From Gammaproteobacteria bacterium (GTDB lineage Bacteria > Pseudomonadota > Gammaproteobacteria > UBA4575), in NCBI GenBank assembly GCA_022824965.1, contig JAJDYY010000008.1, positions 734,447 through 798,446 of the forward strand: a stretch of DNA of 64,000 nt. The letters run 5' to 3'. Under the pieces are notes generated by a model. That model was not told the origin of the DNA. It did no database searches and saw only the letters and a list, made by a program, of their open reading frames with translations. Positions 41,202 through 51,606 of this stretch are shown one piece after another. The position numbers and the translations under genes were made by a program. Numbering within the stretch: position 1 is the first letter of the stretch; every line of letters begins with the position of its first letter.

Positions 41202-43732
41202 CTACCAGTACACGGCGCTTTGCAGCATCAGCGCATTCTCCGAGCGGTCGCTGTTATCGGGGTCCTGGCGGTGAAGGCCTTCAAGACTCAATTCAAGTGA
41301 TCTGCCCACGTTGAGACGCGTGCCGACACGGAATGGATTGCTGTCCGAGAATTCAACGGCGGCATACGAGGTGAGCAGGCCCATCCCGCCCAGGGCTCCC
41401 ATGCCATAAGCCACCTCGGCATCCAGGCGTCCCCTGGGGTCTGCCTCGTAACTGGAAGCCGCAGAGATCGCATCCGCGCGCGACCACAGGCCCTGGACCC
41501 CGCTGGAGGCCACGCCCCATGACGGCGCCAGCGTCAGCGACAGGCCGCGCTGGGAGGCTCCGGGTCGCAACTGGATCGAGCCGCTGACACCCCATTCGTC
41601 GTAACCGCTTTGTTCGTGGGCCAGCAGGCCCCTGGCATTGGCTTCCATGATCAGGCCCTTCTCGGGACAGGTGTAGCGCAGGCCACCGCCAAGCTCCACC
41701 CCTGCACCGGTATCGGCATCGCCCTCGTCATAGCGTACCCCGACTTCCAAAGACGAGCGCAGCAGGCTGCCCCGCGCAAGCGCCATCTCGCGCGATCCCT
41801 CAACGCCCAGTCGCAGTCGCCTGGTATCCGTATCGATTGAGCTCAGGTTTTCATGGTCGTCCGATTCCACGCGGACAATGAACACATCCGATTTCACCGC
41901 CAGGCCAAAGCCACCGGATTCGGAGGCCGTCATCAGATCGCCACGGAATCCCAGCGCCCCCATATTCATCTCCAGGTCGGTCTTGGTGGACCGGTCAATG
42001 GCGTTCTCATCGAGCCACATGCTGCCCTCGCCATAGCCCAGCATGCCCCATACGGACATTCGCTCGCCCAGGGCATAGCGCAGATAGGGAAACACGCTCG
42101 TCAGCGCAGTCTCGATGTCATTCTCCTCGGTCGCATCCACCTCGAAGTCACCATCGCCCCAGGTGCGGGAGACCGCGAGACCCGAGATCATATTGCCGAT
42201 TTCGTAATCCACGCCGAGCATGCCGGTCTTGACCTGACCCTCCTGGGACAGTCCGCTGCCGCCGTCGAACTCGGTCCAGGCCGCCTGTCCCCACAGGGCC
42301 CAGCGACCGTGACCTGAGCCGCCAGCACTGCCATCGGCCGCCACCGGCAGGTAGAACGAGCTTCTGAACAGCAGGTCATTAATGGAAGGTGTGAAGGATG
42401 CGGCGCTCACAGGCCTTGGGTCTGCGAACGAGGAACCGCCGATAGCCGCTGCATCATCCAGCGACTCTTCGGCGAGAGCCAGGTTGCCCGAGGCCTGCCA
42501 GGTTCGCAATGTATCCGCATTCAAGGTACGCCCGGCGACCTGGGCATGGGCCTTCCCGGAGGCGGGCGTTGACAGGCGATCACCGATCATGTCCACGGCC
42601 TGGCTTGCGACCGTGCGTCCGAAGCGGGCCAGCCAGTCCTTGGCGGCGGATTGGCTCTGCCCGGAGGCGGGATCGCCGTAGATGCCGGCCCCGAAGATGA
42701 GCGGAACGGCAAACGTGCTGCCATCGGGGCGCCGGGCCGAGAAGTCGTGCTGGCGCGCGTAGGTCACCTTGGGGATCGTGGCGCTGTCGGTGTCATCATC
42801 GGGATTGTCGAAAAAATAGCGCACGTAGCCGCCGTCTGGACTGCTGCTCGCGGCCTGGATGATCTGCGGCAGGATCAGTAGATCGGTGACCTCGTCTCTC
42901 AGGGTATCCGTGGGAGTGCGGAATTCAAACTTGTCCGGGAAGGCACCGTGAAAGAGCGTGTAGCCGGTCGGCTCCATGATGAAGAGATAGATCGGCCCGT
43001 GCCGCCAGGGTCCGTTCGGGTCGCGAAAGACGCTCTTGACCTTCGTGAAGGCAGCCCGGCCATCGGTGCGGTAGAGATCGATGAGATGCTCGGTCGCCCC
43101 GTCGACAAAGGCCTTGAGTGTGGCGCGATCCACTACCTGGTCCGCCCGCACTGCGGGTTGTCCGGGATCGACGGTTTCCATCGCGAGGTGGGCTTCGCCG
43201 ATATCGAGACCGGCGAGGAGAATGAGCGGGTTACCCCCGGCACGCTTGAAGCCGATGGCGTAGCCTCCGCCGATCTGTGCCGGCAGGACCCCGCCATCCG
43301 GGTTTCCGAAATTCTGTGTCGTACGCAAGGCTGCGGCCCCGGTCGCATTAGCGATGGCTGCCCAGACAGCTTGTCTGAGCGGCCTGCCGCCCAATGCGGC
43401 CCTGTCCGAGTGAAAGAACACCCTGCCATCGGTCGACACGGTGATGAGGTGGTCGAGTCGGACTTCCAGGGCCCGCCATCCTCGCGGATGACGCATGCGT
43501 TGTGCGCTAGTTCCGCCCCGGTCACGCTTTCCATGTAATCGCGGGCCGCCAGTGCGAAATCGCGCAGGTCGGCGCTGCCGTCGTCCACTTGGGCGGCCGT
43601 CACGCTGGGCGTGGCGAGCGGGTTCTCAGTGACCCCGGCCGGCAGTGGGCAGGCGCCCTGTGCGAAGGCCGTGGTTGCACCCGTGAACATGAGCACAAGG
43701 GCTCCTAAAAATATTCGCCTCAGGTATTCCAT
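41202..43732 (-). pseudogene. Cache-domain / outer-membrane beta-barrel fusion (autotransporter-like), frameshifted
   Basis: The N-terminus (MEYLRRIFLGALVLMFTGAT, cleavage near AFAQ) is in one frame and the remaining 764 residues in another. Inserting one base near 43450 joins them: the GGPWKSDST segment then continues into LITVSTDGRVFFHSDRAALG. The exported part contains two Cache-like sensor segments (that one, and about residues 160-280 with YLFIMEPTGYTLFHGAFP and GGYVRYFFDNP). The last 330 or so residues form an autotransporter-type barrel of alternating strands ending LMLQSAVYW, with a terminal aromatic. Cache sensors are normally periplasmic ligand domains of inner-membrane receptors, so this pairing is unusual. 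Confidence 0.75.
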
Positions 43733-43973
43733 CCCTACTCCCCCTTGATGTAAGTGCCTCTCATGCCATCGGTGCTTCTCCCCTATACACGGGATGGGTC
43801 GCGAATGTCTACTCGCCCAGACCGGCAAGAACAGCTCGATTGCTTGTTCTTATCAAGCCAGATTATACCTGTAAGCCTACGACCGGCAACTTGGGGAGTC
43901 GTTCGCGCACCGCCATCGCTGCAGAGCACCGGGCTCCTAAGAAAAATCTGATGCAAGGAAGCAGGAATTGTTG
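43733..43973. other. Divergent region between the Cache-barrel gene and the PLP decarboxylase
   Basis: This 241-base non-coding gap must hold both divergent promoters. It is less GC-rich than its neighbours. An AGGA ribosome-binding site lies just before the ATG at 43974. I see no clear palindrome or RNA gene. Confidence 0.4.
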
Positions 43974-45503
43974 ATGGGAATGGAATACGATAGACAGTCT
44001 TGCAAGAGATACAAAAAGCCAGGCAACGGCATGGATCAAGACAGCAACGAGACGGACACGCGGGGAGCTTCGCAAGTCAGCGCCGAATCATGCAGTGATC
44101 TCCAGATGACGCCCGAGCAGATGCTCGATCTCGCCCACCGGGCAATCGAGCTGGTCATCGAGCGAATCGAGAAATTACCGCAGGAAGGTGCCTGGGATGG
44201 CGAGTTCAAGCAGGAACTCGAGGATCAGCTGATGGGGCTCCCGCCTGAACTCGGACGACCGGCCGAGGAGGTCCTGGAGCAGGCGGCGCGCAAGATTCTT
44301 CCAATGGCTTCACGCCACGACCACCCGCGTTCCTTCGCGTTTATCCCCACTTCGCCCACTTGGCCCGGAGTGTTGGCAGAATTCATGACGGCAGCCTATG
44401 CCGTCAACACGGCCACCTGGCTGACGGCGAGCGGGCCGAGTCAGGTGGAGTTGGCAGTCATCGACTGGTTCAGGCGCTGGGTGGGGTATCCGGATGGCGC
44501 GGGCGGGCTTCTTACCAGCGGCGGCTCGTCGGCCAGCGTCAATGCACTGGTCGCTGCGCGAGAAAATGCCGACAACCCGCAGCGAGCGGCCGTGTACATG
44601 AGCGACCAGAGCCATAGTGCACACATTCGTGCCGCCCGAATTATTGGAATCCGGCCGGAGGGGATCCGCATGATTGCAAGCGATGAGCACTATCGCCTGG
44701 ATATGGAGGCGCTGGTGCGTGCCGTGATGCAGGATCGAGAACAGGGGCTCAGTCCGATCGCCATATGTGCCAATGCCGGAACCTCCAGCACCGGCGCCAT
44801 TGATCCGCTGGAGGCGATGGCCGAGTTCTGCGAGCAGGAAGGCATCTGGCTGCATGTCGATGCCGCGTATGGGGGGTTTGCCGTCGTCACCGATGTCGGC
44901 AAGCAGCGCTTGCGCGGCATGGAGCGCGCCGATTCTGTGGGAATGGATGCACACAAGTGGTTCTTCCAGCCCTACGAGGTCGGCAGCTTGCTGGTCAAGG
45001 ATGTGACCACCCTGGAGAAGGCATTCGCAGTACGACACGACGTCCTGCAGGATACGATCTGGGGTGCGAACCATCCCAACTTTTCTGACCGCGGTCTGCA
45101 GTTGAGCCGTTCATTTCGGGCCTTGAAAGTCTGGATGTCCGTGCAGACCTTCGGAATGGCCGCGTTTCGCCGGGCCGTCTCCAAGGGCCTTGAGCTCGCG
45201 GAGCGCGCCGAGGAGTTTGTGCGTGAGAGCCCGGACCTTGAGCTGATGAATCCCGTGTCCCTGTCGATCGTGTGCTTTAGAATCAATCCTGCGGGTGCCG
45301 GGCTGGACGAGGACGCCCTGGAAAAAGTCAACCGCGCCGTGCTCGCCCACATGTTCTGGGACAGTCCGGCCCTGATCTCCTCAACGACACTCAGTGGCAA
45401 ATTCTCATTGAGGCTGTGCATCCTCAACTACACGACCCGCTGGAAGGACGTGAAGGAAACCCTGGAGGCGATCGTCCGGTTCGGCAGGGAAGCCCAGAGC
45501 TAA
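43974..45503 (+). CDS. Group II PLP-dependent decarboxylase
   Basis: This family removes the carboxyl group of aromatic amino acids, glutamate, aspartate or 2,4-diaminobutyrate. Visible features are the PLP-phosphate region LLTSGGSSASVNALVAAR, the Asp in WLHVDAAYGGFAV that contacts the pyridine nitrogen, and the Schiff-base lysine in MDAHKWFFQPYEVGS. The 509 residues starting at ATG 43974 (MGMEYDRQSCKRY) match the aromatic-L-amino-acid/tyrosine decarboxylase type. ATG 44031 is a possible later start. The substrate cannot be fixed. It is divergent from the Cache-barrel gene. Confidence 0.85.
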   Translation: MGMEYDRQSCKRYKKPGNGMDQDSNETDTRGASQVSAESCSDLQMTPEQMLDLAHRAIELVIERIEKLPQEGAWDGEFKQELEDQLMGLPPELGRPAEEVLEQAARKILPMASRHDHPRSFAFIPTSPTWPGVLAEFMTAAYAVNTATWLTASGPSQVELAVIDWFRRWVGYPDGAGGLLTSGGSSASVNALVAARENADNPQRAAVYMSDQSHSAHIRAARIIGIRPEGIRMIASDEHYRLDMEALVRAVMQDREQGLSPIAICANAGTSSTGAIDPLEAMAEFCEQEGIWLHVDAAYGGFAVVTDVGKQRLRGMERADSVGMDAHKWFFQPYEVGSLLVKDVTTLEKAFAVRHDVLQDTIWGANHPNFSDRGLQLSRSFRALKVWMSVQTFGMAAFRRAVSKGLELAERAEEFVRESPDLELMNPVSLSIVCFRINPAGAGLDEDALEKVNRAVLAHMFWDSPALISSTTLSGKFSLRLCILNYTTRWKDVKETLEAIVRFGREAQS

Positions 45504-45529
45504 TAAATTGCAGGGTCTCGAAAGCCGGG

Positions 45530-46456
45530 CTACGAGGCCAGCCAGTCTCTCACCGGCAAATACTCTAGGTACAACGCTTCTTCGGCACTGCCCGGTTCCG
45601 GGCGCCAGTCGTAGTCGAAGCGCACCTTCGGGGGCAGGGACATGAGGATGGATTCCGTGCGCCCGCCGGACTGCAGTCCGAACAGGGTGCCGCGGTCGTA
45701 CACCAGGTTGAACTCGACGTAGCGCCCGCGCCGGTACTGCTGGAAGTGTCGCTCGCGCTCACCGAACGCATGGTCCTTGCGGTGCTCGACGATCGGCAGG
45801 TAGGCCTTGAGGAAATGCTCGCCTACGCTTTGCAGCAGGCGGAAATCCTGTTCGAAATCACCGGTGTTGTAATCATCAAAGAACAGTCCGCCGATGCCGC
45901 GCGCCTCGTTGCGGTGGCGGATAAAGAAGTACTCATCGCAGTTTTTCTTGAACACCGGATAGAGGCCGGTGTCGATCGCATCGCAGGCCTGTCGGGCCGT
46001 GCGGTGCCAGGCCACGGCATCTTCGTGAAAGCCGTAGTACGGGGTCAGGTCAAAGCCCCCACCGAACCACCACAGCACTTCCTGGCCGCGTTTCGCCTGG
46101 AAGAACCGCACGTTGCAGTGCGTGGTCGGCACGTAAGGGTTGTGCGGGTGGATGACGATCGACAGCCCGGTTGCCTGGAAGCTGGCACCGGCCAGCTCGG
46201 GGCGCTCACGGCTGGCCGAAGGCGGCAGCTCTTGGCCGAACACGTGCGAGAAGCCGACCCCGGCCTGCTCAAAGACCTGCCCACCCCTTAACATACAGGT
46301 GGTGCCGCCCCCGCCTTCCACCCGCTGCCAGGCATCCTCGATGAAGCGTCCCTGTCCATCGGTTTCCTCCAGGGCCTGGCAGGTGCGCGCCTGCAGCGCC
46401 TGCAGGTGGCGGATGACGGCATTCAGGTTGGGCTGGCTCGAGATCTCAGCGTCCAT
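45530..46456 (-). CDS. hemF: Oxygen-dependent coproporphyrinogen III oxidase HemF
   Basis: HemF converts coproporphyrinogen III to protoporphyrinogen IX using O2, which implies aerobic growth. The 308-residue protein has the family signatures [48 protein letters not shown] and [17 protein letters not shown]. The start at 46456 ([10 protein letters not shown]) overlaps the end of tsaC by 11 bases, making topA-tsaC-hemF one transcription unit. Confidence 0.96.
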   Translation of the reverse strand: MDAEISSQPNLNAVIRHLQALQARTCQALEETDGQGRFIEDAWQRVEGGGGTTCMLRGGQVFEQAGVGFSHVFGQELPPSASRERPELAGASFQATGLSIVIHPHNPYVPTTHCNVRFFQAKRGQEVLWWFGGGFDLTPYYGFHEDAVAWHRTARQACDAIDTGLYPVFKKNCDEYFFIRHRNEARGIGGLFFDDYNTGDFEQDFRLLQSVGEHFLKAYLPIVEHRKDHAFGERERHFQQYRRGRYVEFNLVYDRGTLFGLQSGGRTESILMSLPPKVRFDYDWRPEPGSAEEALYLEYLPVRDWLAS

Positions 46457-47006
46457 GACGGTACACTTTAGCACCCATGAGCTCGCGCACCTCGCTCGGC
46501 ACGCCGGTGCCCTCGGGTCCCGAAAGTATGTAATCCAGGTGCGGGCCGAACCAGTCGCGAAGCTCTTGGGCCGAGGTCGCCACCGGATAGGAGGTAAGGT
46601 TGGCACTGGTGGAGACGATCGCGCCCGCCGCCTGGCAGAGCGCACTCGCGGTGGCATGGTGCGGGATGCGAAGGGCGACGCTGTCATGGCGCCCGGTGAT
46701 CCAGGCCGGCACAGAATCGTCCGCCGGCACCACCCAGGTGGTCGGCGACTTCTTTTCTGCACCGCGCACCTCAAGGCGTTGCCTGGCATTCAGCGGCCCT
46801 GCGATCAGCTCCAGGGCCTCGAGGTTCTCGACCAGCAGGATGAGGCCTTCATCGGCGCTTCGCTGTTTCAGCCACAGGACTTTCTCGACGGCCGCCTGGT
46901 TTCGCGGATCACAACCGAGTCCCAGTACGGTGTCGGTGGCATAAGCGATGACCCCGCCAAGCCCGAGGATGCGCGCGGCCTGTTCGATGGCAGGGTTCGG
47001 TGCCAC
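46446..47006 (-). CDS. tsaC: L-threonylcarbamoyladenylate synthase TsaC (YrdC/Sua5)
   Basis: TsaC makes threonylcarbamoyl-AMP for the universal t6A37 tRNA modification. The protein has the YrdC-fold segments [31 protein letters not shown] and [12 protein letters not shown]. The GTG at 47006 gives 186 residues, the usual short gammaproteobacterial form. The ribosome-binding site is weak, and the frame is open further into topA. It lies between topA and hemF and overlaps the hemF start. Confidence 0.93.
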   Translation of the reverse strand: MAPNPAIEQAARILGLGGVIAYATDTVLGLGCDPRNQAAVEKVLWLKQRSADEGLILLVENLEALELIAGPLNARQRLEVRGAEKKSPTTWVVPADDSVPAWITGRHDSVALRIPHHATASALCQAAGAIVSTSANLTSYPVATSAQELRDWFGPHLDYILSGPEGTGVPSEVRELMGAKVYRHGR

Positions 47007-47026
47007 GGTGGTGACTCGTTGGGAAC

Positions 47027-49387
47027 TCAGCTGGCCTTGGCCCGCTTGGCACCCGTCTTGCGCCGTGTGCCCTTGGCCGCCTTGCGCCTTCGGGCTTTCT
47101 TGGCCGGTGCGGCGGCGATCAGGGCTTCGCACTCGTCGACGGTCAGCTCGGCAGGTTCGCGGCCCTTCGGAATCTTGACGTTCTTGGTGCCGTCGGTGAT
47201 GTACGGCCCGTAACGCCCGTTCAGCACCTGGATGCCCTGGGGCTCGAACTCCTGGATGACCCTGTTGGCGTCGCGCTGGCGCTGTTCGGCGATCACCTCG
47301 AGCGCCCGCTCAAGGGTGATGGTATGCGGGTCGTCCTGCGGATCGCCTGGCGGCAGGGAGACGTACTTCTTGGCGCACTTGATGTACGGCCCGTAACGCC
47401 CGATACCGGCCGAGATATCCTCGCCCGCTTCGGTCTTTCCCAGATCGCGCGGCAGCTTGAACAGCTGCAGGGCCTCATCGAGGCTGACCTCGCCCATTTT
47501 CTGTCCGGGCAGCAGTCCTGCAAAGCGGGGCTTTTCCTCGTCTTCGCGGGTGCCGATCTGCACGTACGGGCCATAGCGCCCCATGCGCACGCTGACCGGC
47601 TTGCCGGAGTCCGGGTCGGTGCCGAGCTCACGCGCCTGCACCGCCTCTTCGCGGCTCACGCTCTTTTCCTTGTCGTGGATCAGGGTGCTGAAGGGGTCCC
47701 AGAATTCATGCAGTACGGGCACCCAGTCCTTCTCGCCCCTCGAGATCTCGTCGAGGTCGTTTTCCAGGTTCGCGGTGAAGTCGTAGTCGACGTACTGCGA
47801 GAAGTGCTTGGTCAAAAAGGCGTTCACCAGCCGGCCCATGTCGGTGGGCATGAAGCGGCGTTTTTCAAGCTCGGCATACTCGCGGCTTTGCAGGGTCGAG
47901 ATAATGCTCGCGTAGGTGGACGGGCGGCCAATGCCGAATTCCTCCAGCGTCTTGACCAGGCTCGCCTCGGTGAAGCGCGGCGGCGGTTCGGTGAAATGCT
48001 GTTCGGCGCGGATTTTTTCCAGAGCGATGTCCTCGCCCTCCTTGAGCGGCGGCAGCCGGCGCTCGTCCGTCTCGGTCTTGCGGTCGTCCAGGCCTTCCTG
48101 GTAGACCTGGATGAAGCCCGGGTTCTTGATCGAGGAGCCGGTGGCGCGAAAGCGGTTGCCGGTCCCGCATTCGAGGTCCGCGGAGACCAGGTCCAGCGTG
48201 GCGTGCATCATCTGGCAGGCCACGGCCCGCTTCCAGATCAGGCCGTAGAGCTTGTACTGGTCGGCATTCAGGAACTTGCGGATGCCCTCGGGTGTGCGCA
48301 TGCAAGACGTCGGGCGGATCGCCTCGTGGGCTTCCTGGGCATTCTTGGAGCGGGTCTTGTAGACCCGCGGCTTTCCCGGCAGGTCGTCCGGGCCGTACTG
48401 TCCGGAGATGTACTGGCGCAGCTCGGCAATGGCTTCCCCGGCGAGCGCCAGCGAGTCGGTTCGCATGTAGGTGATCAGGCCGACCGGGCCGTCGCCAAGG
48501 TTGATGCCCTCGTAGAGCTGCTGGGCCGTGCGCATGGTTTTGGAAGCCGAGAAACGCAGCTTGCGCACCGCTTCCTGCTGCAGGGTGGAGGTGGTGAAAG
48601 GCGGCGACGGGTAGCGGTTGCGGGCCTTTTTCTCGACCTTGGCGACCACCAGTCGGCCTGCGGCCAGGCGTTCGAGTTCCTCGCGGGCTTCAACCGCCTT
48701 GGCCTCGCTGTCGATGTCGAACTGCTTGAGCTTGTGATCCCCCAGGACCTGCAGGCGGGCGATGAAGGCCTGGCCGTCCTTGGTGCAGTCGGCTTCCAGG
48801 GTCCAGTACTCGCGGGCCTTGAATTTCTCGATCTCGTCCTCGCGCTCGCAGATCAGGCGAAGCGCAGGACTCTGTACGCGCCCGGCCGACAGGCCGCGCT
48901 TGATTTTCTTCCACAGCAGCGGCGACAGGTTGAAGCCGACCAGGTAGTCCATGGCGCGCCTGGCCTGCTGGGCGTTGACGAGCGAATCGGAGAGGTTCCT
49001 CGGATTCTCGATCGCCTCGTTGACCGCCTGGCGGGTAATCTCGTAGAACACCACCCGGTACACCGGCTTGGCGTTCAGTACCCCGCGCTCCTTGAGCAGT
49101 TCGTACAGGTGCCAGGAGATGGCTTCGCCTTCACGGTCCGGGTCCGTCGCCAGGTACAGGGCGTCCGACTTCTTCAGCGCGCGGGTGATGGCGGTGACGT
49201 GCTTCTCGTTCTTGCCGATGACCGCGTACTTCATCTCGAAGCCGTGCTCGGGGTCGACCGCGCCGTCTTTCGGAATCAGGTCGCGCACGTGGCCGTAGGA
49301 GGCGAGCACGCCGAAATCCTTGCCCAGGTACTTCTCGATGGTGCGCGCCTTGGCCGGGGATTCGACAATGACCAGGTTCTTGCTCAT
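47027..49387 (-). CDS. topA: DNA topoisomerase I TopA
   Basis: TopA relaxes negative supercoils by transient single-strand cleavage. The Toprim domain opens with NLVIVESPAKARTIEKYLG and contains ATDPDREGEAISWHL. The catalytic tyrosine is in GLITYMRTDSLAL and the domain IV region is AHEAIRPT. The C-terminus carries repeated RYGPYI-type units and a Lys/Arg-rich tail instead of the zinc fingers of E. coli TopA. Length is 786 residues. It starts the topA-tsaC-hemF unit. Confidence 0.96.
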   Translation of the reverse strand: MSKNLVIVESPAKARTIEKYLGKDFGVLASYGHVRDLIPKDGAVDPEHGFEMKYAVIGKNEKHVTAITRALKKSDALYLATDPDREGEAISWHLYELLKERGVLNAKPVYRVVFYEITRQAVNEAIENPRNLSDSLVNAQQARRAMDYLVGFNLSPLLWKKIKRGLSAGRVQSPALRLICEREDEIEKFKAREYWTLEADCTKDGQAFIARLQVLGDHKLKQFDIDSEAKAVEAREELERLAAGRLVVAKVEKKARNRYPSPPFTTSTLQQEAVRKLRFSASKTMRTAQQLYEGINLGDGPVGLITYMRTDSLALAGEAIAELRQYISGQYGPDDLPGKPRVYKTRSKNAQEAHEAIRPTSCMRTPEGIRKFLNADQYKLYGLIWKRAVACQMMHATLDLVSADLECGTGNRFRATGSSIKNPGFIQVYQEGLDDRKTETDERRLPPLKEGEDIALEKIRAEQHFTEPPPRFTEASLVKTLEEFGIGRPSTYASIISTLQSREYAELEKRRFMPTDMGRLVNAFLTKHFSQYVDYDFTANLENDLDEISRGEKDWVPVLHEFWDPFSTLIHDKEKSVSREEAVQARELGTDPDSGKPVSVRMGRYGPYVQIGTREDEEKPRFAGLLPGQKMGEVSLDEALQLFKLPRDLGKTEAGEDISAGIGRYGPYIKCAKKYVSLPPGDPQDDPHTITLERALEVIAEQRQRDANRVIQEFEPQGIQVLNGRYGPYITDGTKNVKIPKGREPAELTVDECEALIAAAPAKKARRRKAAKGTRRKTGAKRAKAS

Positions 49388-49680
49388 CTGGGCAGGGGGC
49401 TCGTGTTCGGGGTCGGGAGGTTCATCGGTGTGTGCAACTCCTCAAACGGTCTCGGCGGCAAACTAATACGCTGTTCTGGTTCGTTTGTAAATATGTTTGG
49501 GAATTTTTCTCCCCCAAGACCGCCTGTCAGGCGCGTGCGGAATGCGTGCAGGACGCGACCTGTCCGGGAGTTGTATTTGCCTGTATCAGATTTGGTGATA
49601 GGCTTATGCTTGGTATCAATACCTTCAGACAGGCGCGGTGCGCTGGCTGACGTTTTGGCAAAAATCATGGGAGCACAATC
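49388..49680. other. Divergent intergenic region between topA and the barrel genes
   Basis: This is a 293-base non-coding stretch. It has a T-rich part near 49,460-49,510 and should hold the topA promoter and the barrel-gene promoter. A GGGAG ribosome-binding site precedes the ATG at 49681. No RNA gene is apparent. Confidence 0.4.
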
Positions 49681-50613
49681 ATGAACCAATCTTTCCCCCT
49701 GACGGCGGTGCAGGCTATCTTGGTCGCACTGTGCCTGGCAATACCGGCCCAGGCAGGCCTGTACATCAGCGGCGACTTCGGCATGAATTTTGGCTCTTCG
49801 ATGACACTCGACGGCCACGACAACGACCGTGCCAGCATCTGTGATGAATACATCAACCCGGCCTATGCCTCGGTCACGGATGACGGCTCCGGCAACAACT
49901 GTACGAGCCCGCAAGGGCGCGGTGACGGCTGGAACAGCCGCCACTCTTCCGATGAAGGGCCCCTGTTCGCGCTGGCGCTGGGCTTCGACATGCCGGATTC
50001 GATGATCCGCACCGAGCTTGAGTACTTCCACCGCGACACCGGCTATGACGACACCTCTGACGTGGCCGGGGCCACCGGCAACCTGTTTGCCAAGATCGAC
50101 GGGGAAATCCTGACCGCAACACAAACCGTTGACAGCGTGACCTCGCACAACCTGTTCGCCAACCTGTACCTGGACTTTGACAATGCCGGTCGCCTCACCC
50201 CGTACATCGGCATTGGCATCGGCCTGGGCTTCACGGAGATGGGCTACGGCGCGGTCTTCCAGCGCAACATTGATCCGGCGGCCATCGATACGGGAGGCGG
50301 GCAGCCGAATGCCGCCGAGATCAAGGCGAACCTGGCCGGCACGACCACGGTCGAGCACGAGGAGCTCGACGACACGCTGTTCGGCTACCAGATGATGGCA
50401 GGCCTCGATTACCAGCTTACGGATCACCTGGTGCTTGGCGTCAAGGGCCGCTGGGTGGAGTACGATTCGTTCAAGGACGGGGATGAGTGGGATGCGCTGC
50501 GCAGCCACCCCTCCAATTTGCGCAAAGATGGCAGCGAGCCGGTCGCGTACGACATCAAGGTCAGCGACATGGAGATGTTCGCACTCAGCATGATCCTGAA
50601 ATACACGTTCTGA
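49681..50613 (+). CDS. Outer-membrane beta-barrel protein, copy 1
   Basis: This 310-residue protein has a signal peptide (MNQSFPLTAVQAILVALCLA, cleavage near AQA-GLY). The mature part is a series of alternating strands, starting LYISGDFGMNFG, with ALALGFDMP, RTELEYFHRDTGYDD, NLFANLYLDFD, LTPYIGIGIGLGF and the terminal strand MFALSMILKYTF ending in Phe, the usual outer-membrane assembly signal. It resembles the 8-strand OmpW/surface-antigen type, with long hydrophilic loops (RASICDEYINPAYASV). The function is unknown. A close paralogue follows 13 bases on. Confidence 0.8.
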   Translation: MNQSFPLTAVQAILVALCLAIPAQAGLYISGDFGMNFGSSMTLDGHDNDRASICDEYINPAYASVTDDGSGNNCTSPQGRGDGWNSRHSSDEGPLFALALGFDMPDSMIRTELEYFHRDTGYDDTSDVAGATGNLFAKIDGEILTATQTVDSVTSHNLFANLYLDFDNAGRLTPYIGIGIGLGFTEMGYGAVFQRNIDPAAIDTGGGQPNAAEIKANLAGTTTVEHEELDDTLFGYQMMAGLDYQLTDHLVLGVKGRWVEYDSFKDGDEWDALRSHPSNLRKDGSEPVAYDIKVSDMEMFALSMILKYTF

Positions 50614-50626
50614 CAAGGAGGAAACT

Positions 50627-51574
50627 GTGCAATACCCAACGATGACGGCAGCCGGGCTGGTTGTCTTGCTGGCCCTGCCGGGCCAGATACTGGCGGGCGG
50701 TCAAGGCCTGTACCTGAGCGGTGATTTCGGCATCAATTTCGGTGCCTCGCTCGATTCCCACGGGGTGAGCAACGACCGTGCCAGCATCTGTGATGAATAC
50801 ATCAACCCGCAGTATGCCAGTGTCACCGACGACGGGCAGGGCAAGAGCTGCACGGCGCCAGGGCGCGGTCTCGGCGATGGCTGGACAAACGGTTTCTCCT
50901 CCGATGAAGGGCCGCTGTTCGCGCTGGCGCTGGGCTACCGGCTGCAGGATTCGGCACTGCGTACCGAGATCGAGTATTCGTACCGGGATACCGGCTACGA
51001 TGAGACCGCCCCGATCCCCTCGGCCGTGGGGGTCAACCAGGACAAGATCGCCCAGGAGATCGTCACCGCAACCGACGGCATCGGCAGCTTTGTCTCGCAC
51101 AACCTGTTCGCCAATCTCTACTACGACTTTGCCGGGACCGGCGCGCTGACCCCGTATGTCGGGGCGGGCGTGGGGCTGGGTTTTGCCGAGGTGGACTACG
51201 CCAGCGTGTGGGCGCGCAACCCGGACGCTGGCGCGATTTCCACCGGCGCCGGGCTGCCCAACGCCGATGAAATCCGCCAGAACCTCGCGGGCACGGCCAG
51301 CGTCACCGACGAGGAACTGACCGATACCCTGTTCGGCTACCAGCTGATGGCGGGCGTTGACTACCGGCTCACCGATCACCTGACGGCCGGACTGAAGGCG
51401 CGCTGGGCGCGGTTCGAGGACTTCAGGGACAGCGGCATCGTGTGGGATCCGCTTCGAGGCCACCCGCCCTATATCCGAAAAAGCGGTACGGACCGCGAGA
51501 AGGTGGAGGGCGTCTTCAAGCTCCGCGACGTGGAACTGTTCGGCATCAGCCTGACGCTCAAGTACCTGTTCTAG
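50627..51574 (+). CDS. Outer-membrane beta-barrel protein, copy 2
   Basis: This 315-residue tandem paralogue shares the pattern GLYLSGDFGINFGAS, NDRASICDEYINPQYASV, SHNLFANLYYDF, LTPYVGAGVGLGF and ends FGISLTLKYLF. It starts with GTG behind an excellent AAGGAGG site and has a signal peptide (cleavage near ILAGG-QGL). The loops differ from copy 1 while the strands are conserved, as expected for diversified surface barrels. Copies 1 and 2 are almost certainly one operon. Confidence 0.8.
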   Translation: MQYPTMTAAGLVVLLALPGQILAGGQGLYLSGDFGINFGASLDSHGVSNDRASICDEYINPQYASVTDDGQGKSCTAPGRGLGDGWTNGFSSDEGPLFALALGYRLQDSALRTEIEYSYRDTGYDETAPIPSAVGVNQDKIAQEIVTATDGIGSFVSHNLFANLYYDFAGTGALTPYVGAGVGLGFAEVDYASVWARNPDAGAISTGAGLPNADEIRQNLAGTASVTDEELTDTLFGYQLMAGVDYRLTDHLTAGLKARWARFEDFRDSGIVWDPLRGHPPYIRKSGTDREKVEGVFKLRDVELFGISLTLKYLF

Positions 51575-51606
51575 CCCGACCGTACGGCGCCTGTTTAAAG
51601 ACCGGC

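Noticed and set aside
41202..43496. ATG at 43496 as the true start of the barrel gene
   Set aside because: It would give an outer-membrane protein without signal peptide, while a perfect signal peptide lies just upstream in another frame.
49384..50616. 410-codon minus-strand frame opposite the barrel gene
   Set aside because: The plus-strand gene has a signal peptide, barrel strands and a terminal Phe; the opposite frame has none.
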